Positions 8,377 through 16,256 of a stretch of DNA of 64,000 nucleotides are shown in pieces. Where the stretch lies: NCBI RefSeq assembly GCF_003024715.1, contig NZ_PYLO01000001.1:1023077-1087076 (forward strand), read 5' to 3'. The notes beneath the pieces were generated by a model. It saw nothing but the letters and a program-made list of their open reading frames with translations. It was not told the origin of the DNA and did not search any database. The position numbers and the translations under genes are program-made. Position 1 is the stretch's first letter; each line of letters begins with the position of its first letter. Source of the stretch: Clostridium fessum. GTDB lineage: Bacteria > Bacillota > Clostridia > Lachnospirales > Lachnospiraceae.

Positions 8377-9266
8377 TATTTGTCACCTCCGCACTGTCCG
8401 CATCCGCCGTGATGAGTATCGCCCTCTTTCAAGCGCAGCATCGCTCTGCCTTCCTGAGTCTTATAAATTCTCTGACGTTCCATCGCCTCGTCAAAATTAA
8501 CAAGATGTCCATCAAACTCCGGTCCGTCTACGCAGGCAAATTTGACCTGGTCGCCTACGGTGACACGACAGGCACCACACATACCGGTTCCATCTACCAT
8601 GATCGGGTTCAGGCTGACAATCGTCGGAATCTCCAGTTTTTTCGTCAGCAGGCAGACAAATTTCATCATGATCATCGGTCCGATTGCAACACAGACATCG
8701 TACTTGCGTCCCTGTTTTTCAACTAAATCCTCGATGACACCTGTAACCATACCTTTAATGCCAAAGCTGCCATCATCGGTTGTGATGTAAAGGTTTCCGG
8801 CTGCCTTCTCCATCTCCTCGGTCAGGATCAGCAGATCTTTGGTCTTAGAACCTACGATAACATCTACATCAATGCCGTGCTCATGCATCCATTTTACCTG
8901 CGGATAAACCGGAGCCGCACCGACACCGCCGGCTACGAAGAGGTATTTCTTCTTTTTCAGCTCTTCTACATCCTCATGGATAAACTCGGACGGATTTCCA
9001 AGCGGTCCTACGAAATCATGGAATGCATCCCCAGCCTTGAGGGTGCTCATCTTCTCGGTAGAAGCTCCCACGGTCTGGAATACGATCGTGATCGTTCCTG
9101 CCTGACGATCAAAATCACAAATAGTCAGCGGGATTCTCTCGCCCTCTTCGCCCATCTTGACGATGACAAATTCGCCCGGCTCACATGCACGCGCTACACG
9201 CGGTGCTTCTACAACCATCAGATAAATCTTATCTGCCAGTTTTTCAGCTTTTAAAATCGGGTACAT
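8376..9266 (-). CDS. Sulfide/dihydroorotate dehydrogenase-like FAD/NAD-binding protein; NfnA (small subunit)-type
   Basis: The 296-aa protein is FNR-like, with an FAD-binding barrel (about 1-100; ERIPLTICDF), an NAD-binding domain beginning LFVAGGVGAAPVYPQ, and a C-terminal [2Fe-2S] site DGTGMCGACRVTVG...FACVDGP. The tail ends HHGGCGQCGGDK, a further Cys cluster. It is the PyrK/HydG/NfnA-type electron-transfer subunit. AAGGAGG precedes the ATG and its stop codon overlaps the next start (TAATG). It leads the operon nfnA-nfnB-MATE from a promoter at 9327-9355. Confidence 0.88.
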   Translation of the reverse strand: MYPILKAEKLADKIYLMVVEAPRVARACEPGEFVIVKMGEEGERIPLTICDFDRQAGTITIVFQTVGASTEKMSTLKAGDAFHDFVGPLGNPSEFIHEDVEELKKKKYLFVAGGVGAAPVYPQVKWMHEHGIDVDVIVGSKTKDLLILTEEMEKAAGNLYITTDDGSFGIKGMVTGVIEDLVEKQGRKYDVCVAIGPMIMMKFVCLLTKKLEIPTIVSLNPIMVDGTGMCGACRVTVGDQVKFACVDGPEFDGHLVNFDEAMERQRIYKTQEGRAMLRLKEGDTHHGGCGQCGGDK

Positions 9267-9326
9267 TCTATTCCTCCTTACAGTTATATGAACATTTTAT
9301 TGTTTGACTTTTCAGAATTCTCAATT

Positions 9327-9355
9327 ATTTTACCACTTTGTCCTATTTTTGACAA
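9327..9355 (-). promoter_or_regulatory. Promoter of the nfn-like operon
   Basis: On the minus strand, TTGTCA (9350-9355) and TAAAAT (9327-9332) are 17 nt apart, 60 nt before the start codon. Confidence 0.7.
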
Positions 9356-9357
9356 CC

Positions 9358-10746
9358 TTAGAGCGATTCCTTTTCCAGCTTCCGATATTCCCTGAATTCA
9401 TAGCACAAATTGAAAAATGTCTGCTCGCCGCTTCGTCTTACCAGTTCCCAGCCTTCTTTCTCCAGATCAACCATATGTGTGTCTGCCACATAGGAAAAAT
9501 CAATCCAGGTGATCTGCGCTGTGTCGCAGAACGGAAGGAACTGCCGGTAAATCGACTCGCCGCCGATGATGACGACATCTACATCTGTCAGATGTTTTTC
9601 CTGTTTCAGCTCGTCAATCCGCACCAGCGCCTCCTCGACACTGTGGCAGATCTCTGCCCCCTTTACGCTCAGAGCCTTCTTTTTTGTCAAAATCAGGTTG
9701 ATTCTGCCATCCAGCGGTCGCTGAGCCGGGAAAGTCAGAAACGTTTTATAGCCCATCACGATGATTTTTCCCATCGTTTCCTGCCGGAATAATTTCTGAT
9801 CCACCGGGATCACCGTCAGCATCTGCCCTTTATTGCCGATACCCCAGTTCCGATCCACTGCCGCAATCAGCTGAAAATGTCTCGGAAACCGTTCCGGAAA
9901 CTGTCTTTTGAGTGTCTTCATCATGCTCGCCGCATTGATATAGAATGCCTCGTCTGGCTGTTCTTTCTTATCTACATGAGAATGGAACACGCGCTCCATC
10001 TCCCGAAGCGCCGTCTCTTCTTCCGGGAACCGGTTCATAATATCAATCATTGCATCACGGCTGTCACGAAGCTTCTGCATCAGGACATCCCAGATCGTCG
10101 CCTTATCCGCTTCACTGACAAAGCCATAGTGGTTTAAAATAATCTCTTTTGCATCCAATTCCGATGAATACTCGATGGATTCTTCTGCCGCCTTATAGTC
10201 TACCAGAAACGACGGCATATAACTCCCATCATGCCCCATGACGCCTACCGTTTCACTGCACAGCATCAACTCATCGTCAATCAGGTAAGACATGGAACAT
10301 TTCGTGTGGCCGATCGTCGCAAACGCGTAGATCGTATGGTCGCCCAGTTCGATCGTCTCACCGTCCTCCAGCGATACATCAATCTGTAAATCTGCATCGT
10401 CATATTCCGAATCCCATGGAAGCCCCGCCGCTTCTGCCGCCTCGCCGCTTAGACGCCGGATCGTCTTCAAAGCGCCCGGTTTCACTAAAATTTCTTTTGC
10501 GCGCTCGGAAGCATATGCTTTCACCCCCGGCCATGCTTTCCGCACCGCCGGAAGCCCCGCTACATGATCATAATGGGAATGGGATAAAAGAACCGCGTCT
10601 AACTCTGCATCGCCCAGTTCTCTTTTTATATTTTCCACCATCTGATCGGCAGCATACGCCATCCCCGCCTCGAACAGGAGATTGGCTTTTCCCTTTATCA
10701 AAAACACCGCACCGCTTCCGCAGCCAGATACATCGATCACCGTCAT
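9358..10746 (-). CDS. Fusion protein: metallo-beta-lactamase-fold hydrolase + dihydrofolate reductase
   Basis: The 462-aa product joins two enzymes in one frame. Residues about 1-280 are an MBL-fold domain with the metal motif LSHSHYDHVAGL (near 57), a second ligand region FATIGHTKCSMSY and NHYGF. Residues about 292-462 are a DHFR domain: LIAAVDRNWGIGNKGQM, then VIPVDQKLF with the acidic residue expected in the DHFR active site, GKIIVMGYKTF and VVIIGGESIYRQFLP. The Trp usually near the DHFR active site (PW motif) is absent. DHFR reduces dihydrofolate with NADPH; the MBL substrate is unknown. AAGGA precedes the ATG at 10746; the 25-codon extension to 10821 shows no ribosome site. There is no thyA nearby. 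The fusion is clear; the joint function is not. Confidence 0.88.
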   Translation of the reverse strand: MTVIDVSGCGSGAVFLIKGKANLLFEAGMAYAADQMVENIKRELGDAELDAVLLSHSHYDHVAGLPAVRKAWPGVKAYASERAKEILVKPGALKTIRRLSGEAAEAAGLPWDSEYDDADLQIDVSLEDGETIELGDHTIYAFATIGHTKCSMSYLIDDELMLCSETVGVMGHDGSYMPSFLVDYKAAEESIEYSSELDAKEIILNHYGFVSEADKATIWDVLMQKLRDSRDAMIDIMNRFPEEETALREMERVFHSHVDKKEQPDEAFYINAASMMKTLKRQFPERFPRHFQLIAAVDRNWGIGNKGQMLTVIPVDQKLFRQETMGKIIVMGYKTFLTFPAQRPLDGRINLILTKKKALSVKGAEICHSVEEALVRIDELKQEKHLTDVDVVIIGGESIYRQFLPFCDTAQITWIDFSYVADTHMVDLEKEGWELVRRSGEQTFFNLCYEFREYRKLEKESL

Positions 10747-10900
10747 TGCTTTCTCATCCTTTTTGTTTGAATTTAAAATCGAACCGAGAAAATTTGAACA
10801 AAAACAAATCCTCAAATCCATATTTCGTATTTGATTTTACTGGATCTTTATGAAAAATACAAGGACTGGTTCAAATCAGATGAATGTAAGGAATAATAGG

Positions 10901-11033
10901 GTAACTGTTCACAAATAGGAATTTTCTGAACTGAAAATTCTGTACGATACAGTTCTCGCAGCAGATTTTGCCGATTTGGAATGCGCAGCATCGGCAAAAT
11001 CCCGTTGCTGGGCACACATGTGTGAGCAGTAAC
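10901..11033 (-). repeat. MITE-like element, copy B2 (133 bp, inverted)
   Basis: The ends are GTAACTGTTCAC and GTGAGCAGTAAC. The flanking direct repeats ATAATAGG (10893-10900) and ATAATGGG (11034-11041) match at seven of eight positions. In the orientation of the other copies the stems are GATTTTGCCGAT/ATCGGCAAAATC and GAATTTTC/GAAAATTC. Confidence 0.88.
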
Positions 11034-11135
11034 ATAATGGGATTTTTAATAACAGAATGCCGCAATTTCATTCCAAACAAACGGAACAATATCTGAGCGG
11101 GTGTGGCTGGGATACTCGGACAGATTTTCTAAATT

Positions 11136-11204
11136 ATAAAAAGGATCGGCACCGATATGAAATCGTGTGTTTCGTTACACAGATTCCGGATCAGCGCCGA
11201 TCCT
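11136..11204 (-). terminator. Hairpin terminator downstream of pruA
   Basis: GGATCGGC (11143-11150) pairs with GCCGATCC (11196-11203). On the minus strand the stem is followed by TTTTTATAATTT. The loop holds a second GTGT...ACAC stem. Confidence 0.65.
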
Positions 11205-11241
11205 CTGGGTGGTTGGTTTTAATTTAGTAAATTATGGGGAA

Positions 11242-11387
11242 GAGCTGCACCCCAGCATGCTCAGTGGCTTCAGCGTGCTCAGTGCCCCAGCTCAAAAAAG
11301 CTGCGCTTTTCTTCGCTGGACGGGCTGCGCCCTATAAATCAGTCCAGCAAGACAGTTCCTTATGTGCAAGCACAACGTTCCTGTCTT
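11242..11387 (-). other. Cluster of nested hairpins in the pruA 3' region
   Basis: Three stems lie side by side: GAGCTG/CAGCTC (11242-11247/11288-11293), GCTGGAC/GTCCAGC (11315-11321/11342-11348) enclosing GGGC/GCCC, and AAGACAG/CTGTCTT (11349-11355/11381-11387) enclosing TGTGC/GCACA. The first loop has two copies of the 15-mer CACTGAGCAYGCTGR on the minus strand. No reading frame or known RNA family was recognised. Confidence 0.5.
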
Positions 11388-11407
11388 ACTGCCCTGCTTT
11401 GCACTGC

Positions 11408-13033
11408 TTATGCCTCAACCATGTACGGATATGTTACATCCAGGCACGGTACTCTGAGTTCTTTGATGGTTCTCGGGCTTAACCAGCGATACATGTTGAT
11501 CTCGCTGCCGGCTTTGTCGTTGGTTCCGGATGCTCTTGCACCACCGAACGGCTGCTGGCCGATAACTGCACCGGTCGGCTTGTCGTTGATGTAGAAGTTT
11601 CCGGCTGTTCCTTTAAGTGCATCTTCCATCTTAACGATAGCTTCGCGGTCATCTGCAAAGATTGCTCCGGACAGACCATAGGACGTTGCGGTATCGCAGC
11701 TTGCCAGAGTCTCATCCAGTTTGTCATCCGGATATACATATACGGTCATAACCGGTCCAAAAATTTCCTCTACCATAGTCTTGAAATCTGGCTTCTTAGC
11801 CTCAATCAGGGTCGGATATATGAAATATCCCTTGGAATCATCGTATCCTCCGCAGATAACTTCTGCATCCTCGGATGCTTTTGCATAGTCGATGTACTCT
11901 TTGTTGGTCTTGAATGCAGATGCATCGATAACAGCGCCCATCAGGTTTGTGAAATCGGTTATATCGCCAATTTTAATCTTCTCAATCTCTGCCAGCATAC
12001 CCTCTTTAACCTGCGGCCAGATGCTTGCCGGAACAAATGCACGGGAAGCTGCGGAGCACTTCTGTCCCTGATACTCGTAGGATGCTCTTGTCAGAGCTGC
12101 TACCAGACCCGGTACGTCTGCGGAATTGTGAGCAAAGATGAAGTCCTTTCCACCAGTCTCGCCAACCAGACGCGGATATGTTTTGTATTTCTTGATGTTC
12201 TCGCCTACTAAGGAGTAAACACCGCTGAACACTTCGGTAGAACCTGTGAAATGGAATCCTGCCAGGTTCGGATCGCTTAATACGTACTTGCTCATGTCAG
12301 AACCACGGCTCGGTACGAAGTTGATAACACCTGCCGGAAGTCCTGCAGCCATCAGGGCCTGCATTACATAGTAGTTGGAAAGAACTGCTGTGGTAGCCGG
12401 TTTCCAGAGAACTACGTTACCTGCGATCGCCGGAGCGGTCGGAAGGTTAGCACCGATGGATGTGAAGTTGAATGGGGAAATCGCGGTTACGAAACCTTCC
12501 AGCGGACGGTACTCGATGCGGTTCCAAACATTCGGTGTGTTGTTCGGCTGTCTGTCATAAATCTGCTGTAAGTAGTATACGTTGAAACGAAGGAAATCAA
12601 TCAGCTCGCAGGTATCAATCTCAGCCTGATATGCGGTCTTGCTCTGTCCTAACATGGTAGCTGCATTTACTTTATCTCTCATCGGACCAGCGATTAAATC
12701 AGCTGCTTTTAAGAAGATAGATACGCGGTGTTCCATCGGCATCTCGGTCCATGCTTTTCTGGCTGCCAGAGCTGCTGCAATTGCATCCTTTAACTCTTTC
12801 TCACCGCCGGAAGCTGCTTCTGCGATTACATGAGCATGGTCATGCGGCATAACTGCTTTGGTCTTTCTCTCTGTCCAAACTTCCTTACCACCGATGATCA
12901 TCGGAACCTGAACAACCTGTGCGGACTGGCGCTCCAGCTCTTTCTTTAAGCTGGCTCTCTCCGGGCTTCCTGGAAGATATGCTTTTACCGGCTCATTTTT
13001 CGGCATCTCTACTTTGAAATATCCATTGCTCAT
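11408..13033 (-). CDS. pruA: L-glutamate gamma-semialdehyde (1-pyrroline-5-carboxylate) dehydrogenase
   Basis: The 541-aa protein belongs to the aldehyde dehydrogenase superfamily. It shows AISPFNFTSIGANLPTAPA (near 190), GFHFTGSTEVF, the general-base motif LVGETGGKDF and the nucleophile motif YQGQKCSAASR (near 320), and ends with the P5CDH signature QPFGGARASGTNDKAG. The enzyme oxidises glutamate semialdehyde to glutamate with NAD+, the last step of proline and ornithine catabolism. No proline dehydrogenase is in the window. The ATG at 13033 follows AAAGGAGAG; another ATG 7 nt upstream is out of frame. It appears to be monocistronic with its own promoter and terminator. Confidence 0.93.
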   Translation of the reverse strand: MSNGYFKVEMPKNEPVKAYLPGSPERASLKKELERQSAQVVQVPMIIGGKEVWTERKTKAVMPHDHAHVIAEAASGGEKELKDAIAAALAARKAWTEMPMEHRVSIFLKAADLIAGPMRDKVNAATMLGQSKTAYQAEIDTCELIDFLRFNVYYLQQIYDRQPNNTPNVWNRIEYRPLEGFVTAISPFNFTSIGANLPTAPAIAGNVVLWKPATTAVLSNYYVMQALMAAGLPAGVINFVPSRGSDMSKYVLSDPNLAGFHFTGSTEVFSGVYSLVGENIKKYKTYPRLVGETGGKDFIFAHNSADVPGLVAALTRASYEYQGQKCSAASRAFVPASIWPQVKEGMLAEIEKIKIGDITDFTNLMGAVIDASAFKTNKEYIDYAKASEDAEVICGGYDDSKGYFIYPTLIEAKKPDFKTMVEEIFGPVMTVYVYPDDKLDETLASCDTATSYGLSGAIFADDREAIVKMEDALKGTAGNFYINDKPTGAVIGQQPFGGARASGTNDKAGSEINMYRWLSPRTIKELRVPCLDVTYPYMVEA

Positions 13034-13159
13034 TGCTCATCTCTCCTTTTTGAGATTTTGTCTCATTCGTGATTATGATATGAAATTTTTTCTCACTTCA
13101 TTTTCGTAAAATCTAATTTTTTCTTTTCAATTTTCATATCAGTGAATTTCTATGGCTAA

Positions 13160-13188
13160 ATATTAGCACGTTTTTCATTTTATGTCAA
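13160..13188 (-). promoter_or_regulatory. Promoter of pruA
   Basis: TTGACA (13183-13188) and TAATAT (13160-13165) on the minus strand are 17 nt apart. The roughly 120-nt leader carries an inverted repeat GATATGAAA/TTTCATATC with arms about 45 bp apart. Confidence 0.8.
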
Positions 13189-13296
13189 TACTATTTCATA
13201 TTTAAAAATACATATTTTCATTATGTTTTTCTGTGCATATCGCATAATATCTTTGCTTTTTCCTGTATTCTGTTTTGGATTGTAATTTTTATCGAT

Positions 13297-13429
13297 CTTA
13301 CTGTTCACGCATACGTGCCCAGTAACAGAATTTGCCGTGGCTTCGCATTTAAATACGGTAAATTCCTGCTGCCACCACGTTTTCTTACGGCACTTTTGCT
13401 TCCAAAAGTGTCCACCCGGGAACAGTAAC
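13297..13429 (+). repeat. MITE-like element, copy A3 (133 bp)
   Basis: The left end is CTTACTGTTCACG and the right end is GGGAACAGTAAC. The flanks share TATCGAT (13290-13296 and 13430-13436). The internal stems match copy A2. Confidence 0.88.
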
Positions 13430-13468
13430 TATCGATTCTTGTAATTCTGTATGTTTTTTTATGCTTTG

Positions 13469-13530
13469 TTTACGGGACATGGTTTTTGTGGTATACTGAT
13501 CCCGCCTGAAACAACTCACAAAAGTGAGTT
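13469..13530 (+). promoter_or_regulatory. Promoter and adjacent palindrome upstream of the 13574 gene
   Basis: TTTACG (13469-13474) and TATACT (13492-13497) are 17 nt apart. A palindrome AACTCAC-AAAA-GTGAGTT (13513-13530) lies just after the expected transcription start and could be an operator or a leader hairpin. Confidence 0.65.
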
Positions 13531-13573
13531 TATCCTGAAAATAATTCACTTATATGAAAAAAGGAGTTTGATT

Positions 13574-14197
13574 ATGCTTAAATTAGAACGTACCAGCGTC
13601 ATGAATCTGGAAAATGCCATGCGCGGTGCCCGCAATCCGATGAACAGCTGGGGACGGATGGACAGCTTTTATGATGAGAATGGCGAATATAAACTGGGAC
13701 CGAACGATCTCGACCTTGCGAAACGTCTCCGCAAAGCAGGCAGCGACCACCGCAAGTTTCTGCGCCAGGTATTTGTCTCAGTCGATGTGACCGCACCTCT
13801 CTACTGGTGGAAAGAATATGATACTTATAAAGTAGCGACCGTCGCCAATTCAACCAGCACGATGCACAAAATCGCCAGCAAACCGTTTTCGATGGACGAT
13901 TTCAGCTGCGACCACATGACAGCCGGAACACGCGCATTTATGGAAACAGTTATCGCCAAGCTGGAGGAAATCCGCCTGCGTTATCTGGAGACAAAGAATA
14001 AGGATGACTGGTATGATATGATCCAGCTGCTGCCGAGCAGTTATAATCAGATGCGGACTTGTTCGTTTAATTATGAGACACTGATTAATATTTATTATGC
14101 CAGAAAGGATCATAAGCTGGCGGAGTGGCATACATTCTGTGACTGGATCAAGACTTTGCCGTATGGGGAAGAATTGATTATTGGGGAAGGAAAATAG
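13574..14197 (+). CDS. Conserved protein of unrecognised function
   Basis: The 207-aa protein starts MLKLERTSVMNLENAMRGAR. AAGGAG stands 7 nt before the ATG, so this start is preferred over an upstream in-frame ATG at 13451. It is soluble, with no signal peptide or membrane segment. It has notably aromatic, well-spaced motifs: SDHRKFLRQVFVSVDVTAPL (near 57), YWWKEYDTYKVATVANSTS and MIQLLPSSYNQMRTCSFNYE. The sequence is rich in Trp, Tyr and Met and looks like an enzyme or nucleic-acid-associated protein, but I cannot place it in a family with confidence. It has its own promoter and is followed by a 195-bp long inverted repeat. Confidence 0.7.
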   Translation: MLKLERTSVMNLENAMRGARNPMNSWGRMDSFYDENGEYKLGPNDLDLAKRLRKAGSDHRKFLRQVFVSVDVTAPLYWWKEYDTYKVATVANSTSTMHKIASKPFSMDDFSCDHMTAGTRAFMETVIAKLEEIRLRYLETKNKDDWYDMIQLLPSSYNQMRTCSFNYETLINIYYARKDHKLAEWHTFCDWIKTLPYGEELIIGEGK

Positions 14198-14226
14198 ATA
14201 ATTAGTTTGATTTTCGTGAGAGGGAC

Positions 14227-14421
14227 GGAGAAAAAGCCGCCCGGGCAAAAATGATCAGGTTTCGAGGACTGGGATTTTCTAGGCATCTTCGGTTTGATTA
14301 AAAACAGAAAGAAATCCTCACAAAGCAAGTTTGTTGCGGTTTCTTTCAACATCAAATCCGAATCTGCCAAGTAAATCCACAGTCTCGAAAATTCCATTTT
14401 TGCCCGGGCGGCTTTTTCTCC
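14227..14421. repeat. 195-bp long inverted repeat with 27-bp perfect ends
   Basis: Bases 14227-14253 are the exact reverse complement of 14395-14421; both contain GCCGCCCGGGC. Pairing continues imperfectly inward over most of each arm (for example TTTCGAGGACTGGGATTT on the left against TTTCGAGACTGTGGATTT read from the right). The whole segment could fold into one long hairpin. No reading frame or flanking duplication was found. Confidence 0.85.
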
Positions 14422-14451
14422 TGTTTATTGGATGATAACTTGGTAAAATTT

Positions 14452-14512
14452 AAGATCCTGGTGTCATCCAGCGCATGAATGCGGCTGGATGACGGCGTAG
14501 GATCTTTTTTCG
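14452..14512 (+). terminator. Strong Rho-independent terminator
   Basis: AGATCCT pairs with AGGATCT, and an inner GTCATCCAGC pairs with GCTGGATGAC. The stem is followed by a T-run, downstream of the 13574 gene and the long inverted repeat. Confidence 0.85.
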
Positions 14513-14622
14513 TTCCGTATGATAAATTACTTTGTCCACCATCTACTTTCTTATCTAACTATATTCAAGAAAGTCCCCCATGTCTTTCTTCTAAATACTG
14601 AATGTGCGCTTAGAAGAAATGT

Positions 14623-15851
14623 TTAGTTATGGCAGAGAACTGGCATTCCCTTGTATACTTTCTCGTAGAGAAGTTTTGCTTTATCAACCGGCAGATTGAT
14701 GCAGCCGTGGCTGCCGGAATACTGGTAGATGGTTCCGCCGAATTTACTTCTCCAGCTTGCGTCATGGAAACCGATGCCGCCGTTGAATGGCATCCAATAG
14801 TCTACGTGACTTTCATATTCATATGTGCCGTCTGCCCGTTTGGCGCCGCGCAGAACGCGGTCGGCCTGCTTGTAGGTCAGGCTGTAAATACCTTCCGGGG
14901 TTGTGTAGTTTTTGGATACGTTTCCGGTTACGCACGGAGCATCCCAGGTCAGGGCGCCGTTTTCATACATATATACATGCTGGGCGCCGAAATCAACTTC
15001 TGCGTAGGTATTGCCCCAGTCTGCGTCTGAATGGCTGGCTGCCTGCTGGGAGAACTGGACTTCACGTTCCTGATTGATACCTGTCCGCGCCATCAGAACC
15101 AGATTGTCTGTCTCTGCAGTCTGGTCAATCTTCCATCCATAAGGGCCTGTCAAGGCTACCTCTTTTCCGGAAGTGGTATGGAAAGTACGGGTAGTTCCAG
15201 CTGTGTCGTATTTCGCTGCCAGCGCCTTGATGTAGGCAGCTGCCTTATCGCGGTCTACAGTAATGCCATTCTCGCCGCCTGTATACCAGCTGACATATTC
15301 AGTACCGGACAGTGTCTCGGTTGCATCACCGATATGGAAGGTGATGGTCGCATTTTTAGCCTGGTTCATCTGGGCGCAGAGTGCTTTTAAGGATGCATCG
15401 TCGGAAGTCACCTGGATCGGTGTGTAACATCCCAATGCTTCCAGATCGATCTCTGTCATGCCGGAGGCGATCGCCGCATTGATCGCCGTCTGTACCTTTG
15501 CCTTATCCACAGATTCTCCCTTTACTTCCGGAACAATCGTGAAATCTTTTCCTTCTTCCCAGGCGGATATATGGGCATCTACCGTCGGCGCTACACTATC
15601 TGACATACAATTTAAGGAAGCAATGCGGTTTGCAAGCATCGTCTGATCGCAGGAAAGCGGCATCGCGATCGTCAGCGCTCCTGCTCCAGCTTTGCCTTCG
15701 CTTCCTCATTGCTCATTCCGCCGACTGCGACGCCATTTACACTTGTTCCATTTGCAAAACTGCCATCTGCCAGTACTGGCTGTGCAAACATCAGCACCAG
15801 TGCAGCTGCTGCACCAGTCATTTTAAGTATACTCATACTTTTATTTTTCAT
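14623..15851 (-). pseudogene. L,D-transpeptidase (YkuD) gene broken by an internal deletion/frameshift
   Basis: The 5' frame, starting at an ATG at 15851, gives a signal peptide (MKNKSMSILK to PVLADG), then NGVAVGGMSNEEAKAKLEQE and a stop codon at 15672-15674. The 3' frame (to 14623) encodes the rest: a peptidoglycan-binding domain and a YkuD catalytic domain with GIGFHDASW and YSGSHGCINLP (catalytic Cys near the C-terminus). Joining the two needs a frame change at about 15672. Relative to family members I remember, 60-80 residues of the first peptidoglycan-binding domain are also missing at this point. The family forms 3-3 crosslinks in peptidoglycan. AGAGAGG precedes the ATG. A sequencing error cannot be excluded for the frameshift alone. 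Confidence 0.75.
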
Positions 15852-15915
15852 TTTTTCACAAACCTCTCTGCCGCGCCATATGGCTGCGGCCTGTATATAT
15901 GGATTCTGAATCCTT

Positions 15916-15943
15916 ATTATAGCAGAGTCGGAAAAAAAGTCCA
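15916..15943 (-). promoter_or_regulatory. Promoter of the L,D-transpeptidase gene
   Basis: TGGACT (15938-15943) and TATAAT (15916-15921) on the minus strand are 16 nt apart. Between here and 16214 I see only AT-rich sequence without a convincing gene. Confidence 0.65.
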
Positions 15944-16213
15944 GACCGATTCTAAAAAAGATCGTCAAAAGATCCGATTCGTAAGAATTTCTTAACGGTT
16001 CCTTTTTTCTTTCCTTTTTCTTTCATTTTTTCCATATTCATGATTGCAGTTTTTCCATTTTGCAGTATGATGGTATTCATTGCAAATGGGAAGTATAACT
16101 TTCAGGACGTCCTTAAAAATGTTTAAAATTTTCATGTTCCCAAAAGCGCCAAAAGGACCGCCGCATCTGGCATGCCCTCTTCTAAGTAAACAAGATTTTT
16201 ATTGTTATCTTGG

Positions 16214-16255
16214 TCTGCTTAAAAGGACATATGCCAGTCTGCGGCAGTCCTTCTT
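16214..16255 (-). terminator. Terminator of the CDF exporter gene
   Basis: On the minus strand, AAGGAC and GCC pair with GGC and GTCCTT, and the stem ends in TTTT, immediately after the stop codon at 16257. Confidence 0.65.
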
Positions 16256-16256
16256 T

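Noticed and set aside
10747..10821. 25-codon extension of the MBL-DHFR protein
   Set aside because: No ribosome site and no similarity to the MBL fold start; AAGGA supports the ATG at 10746.
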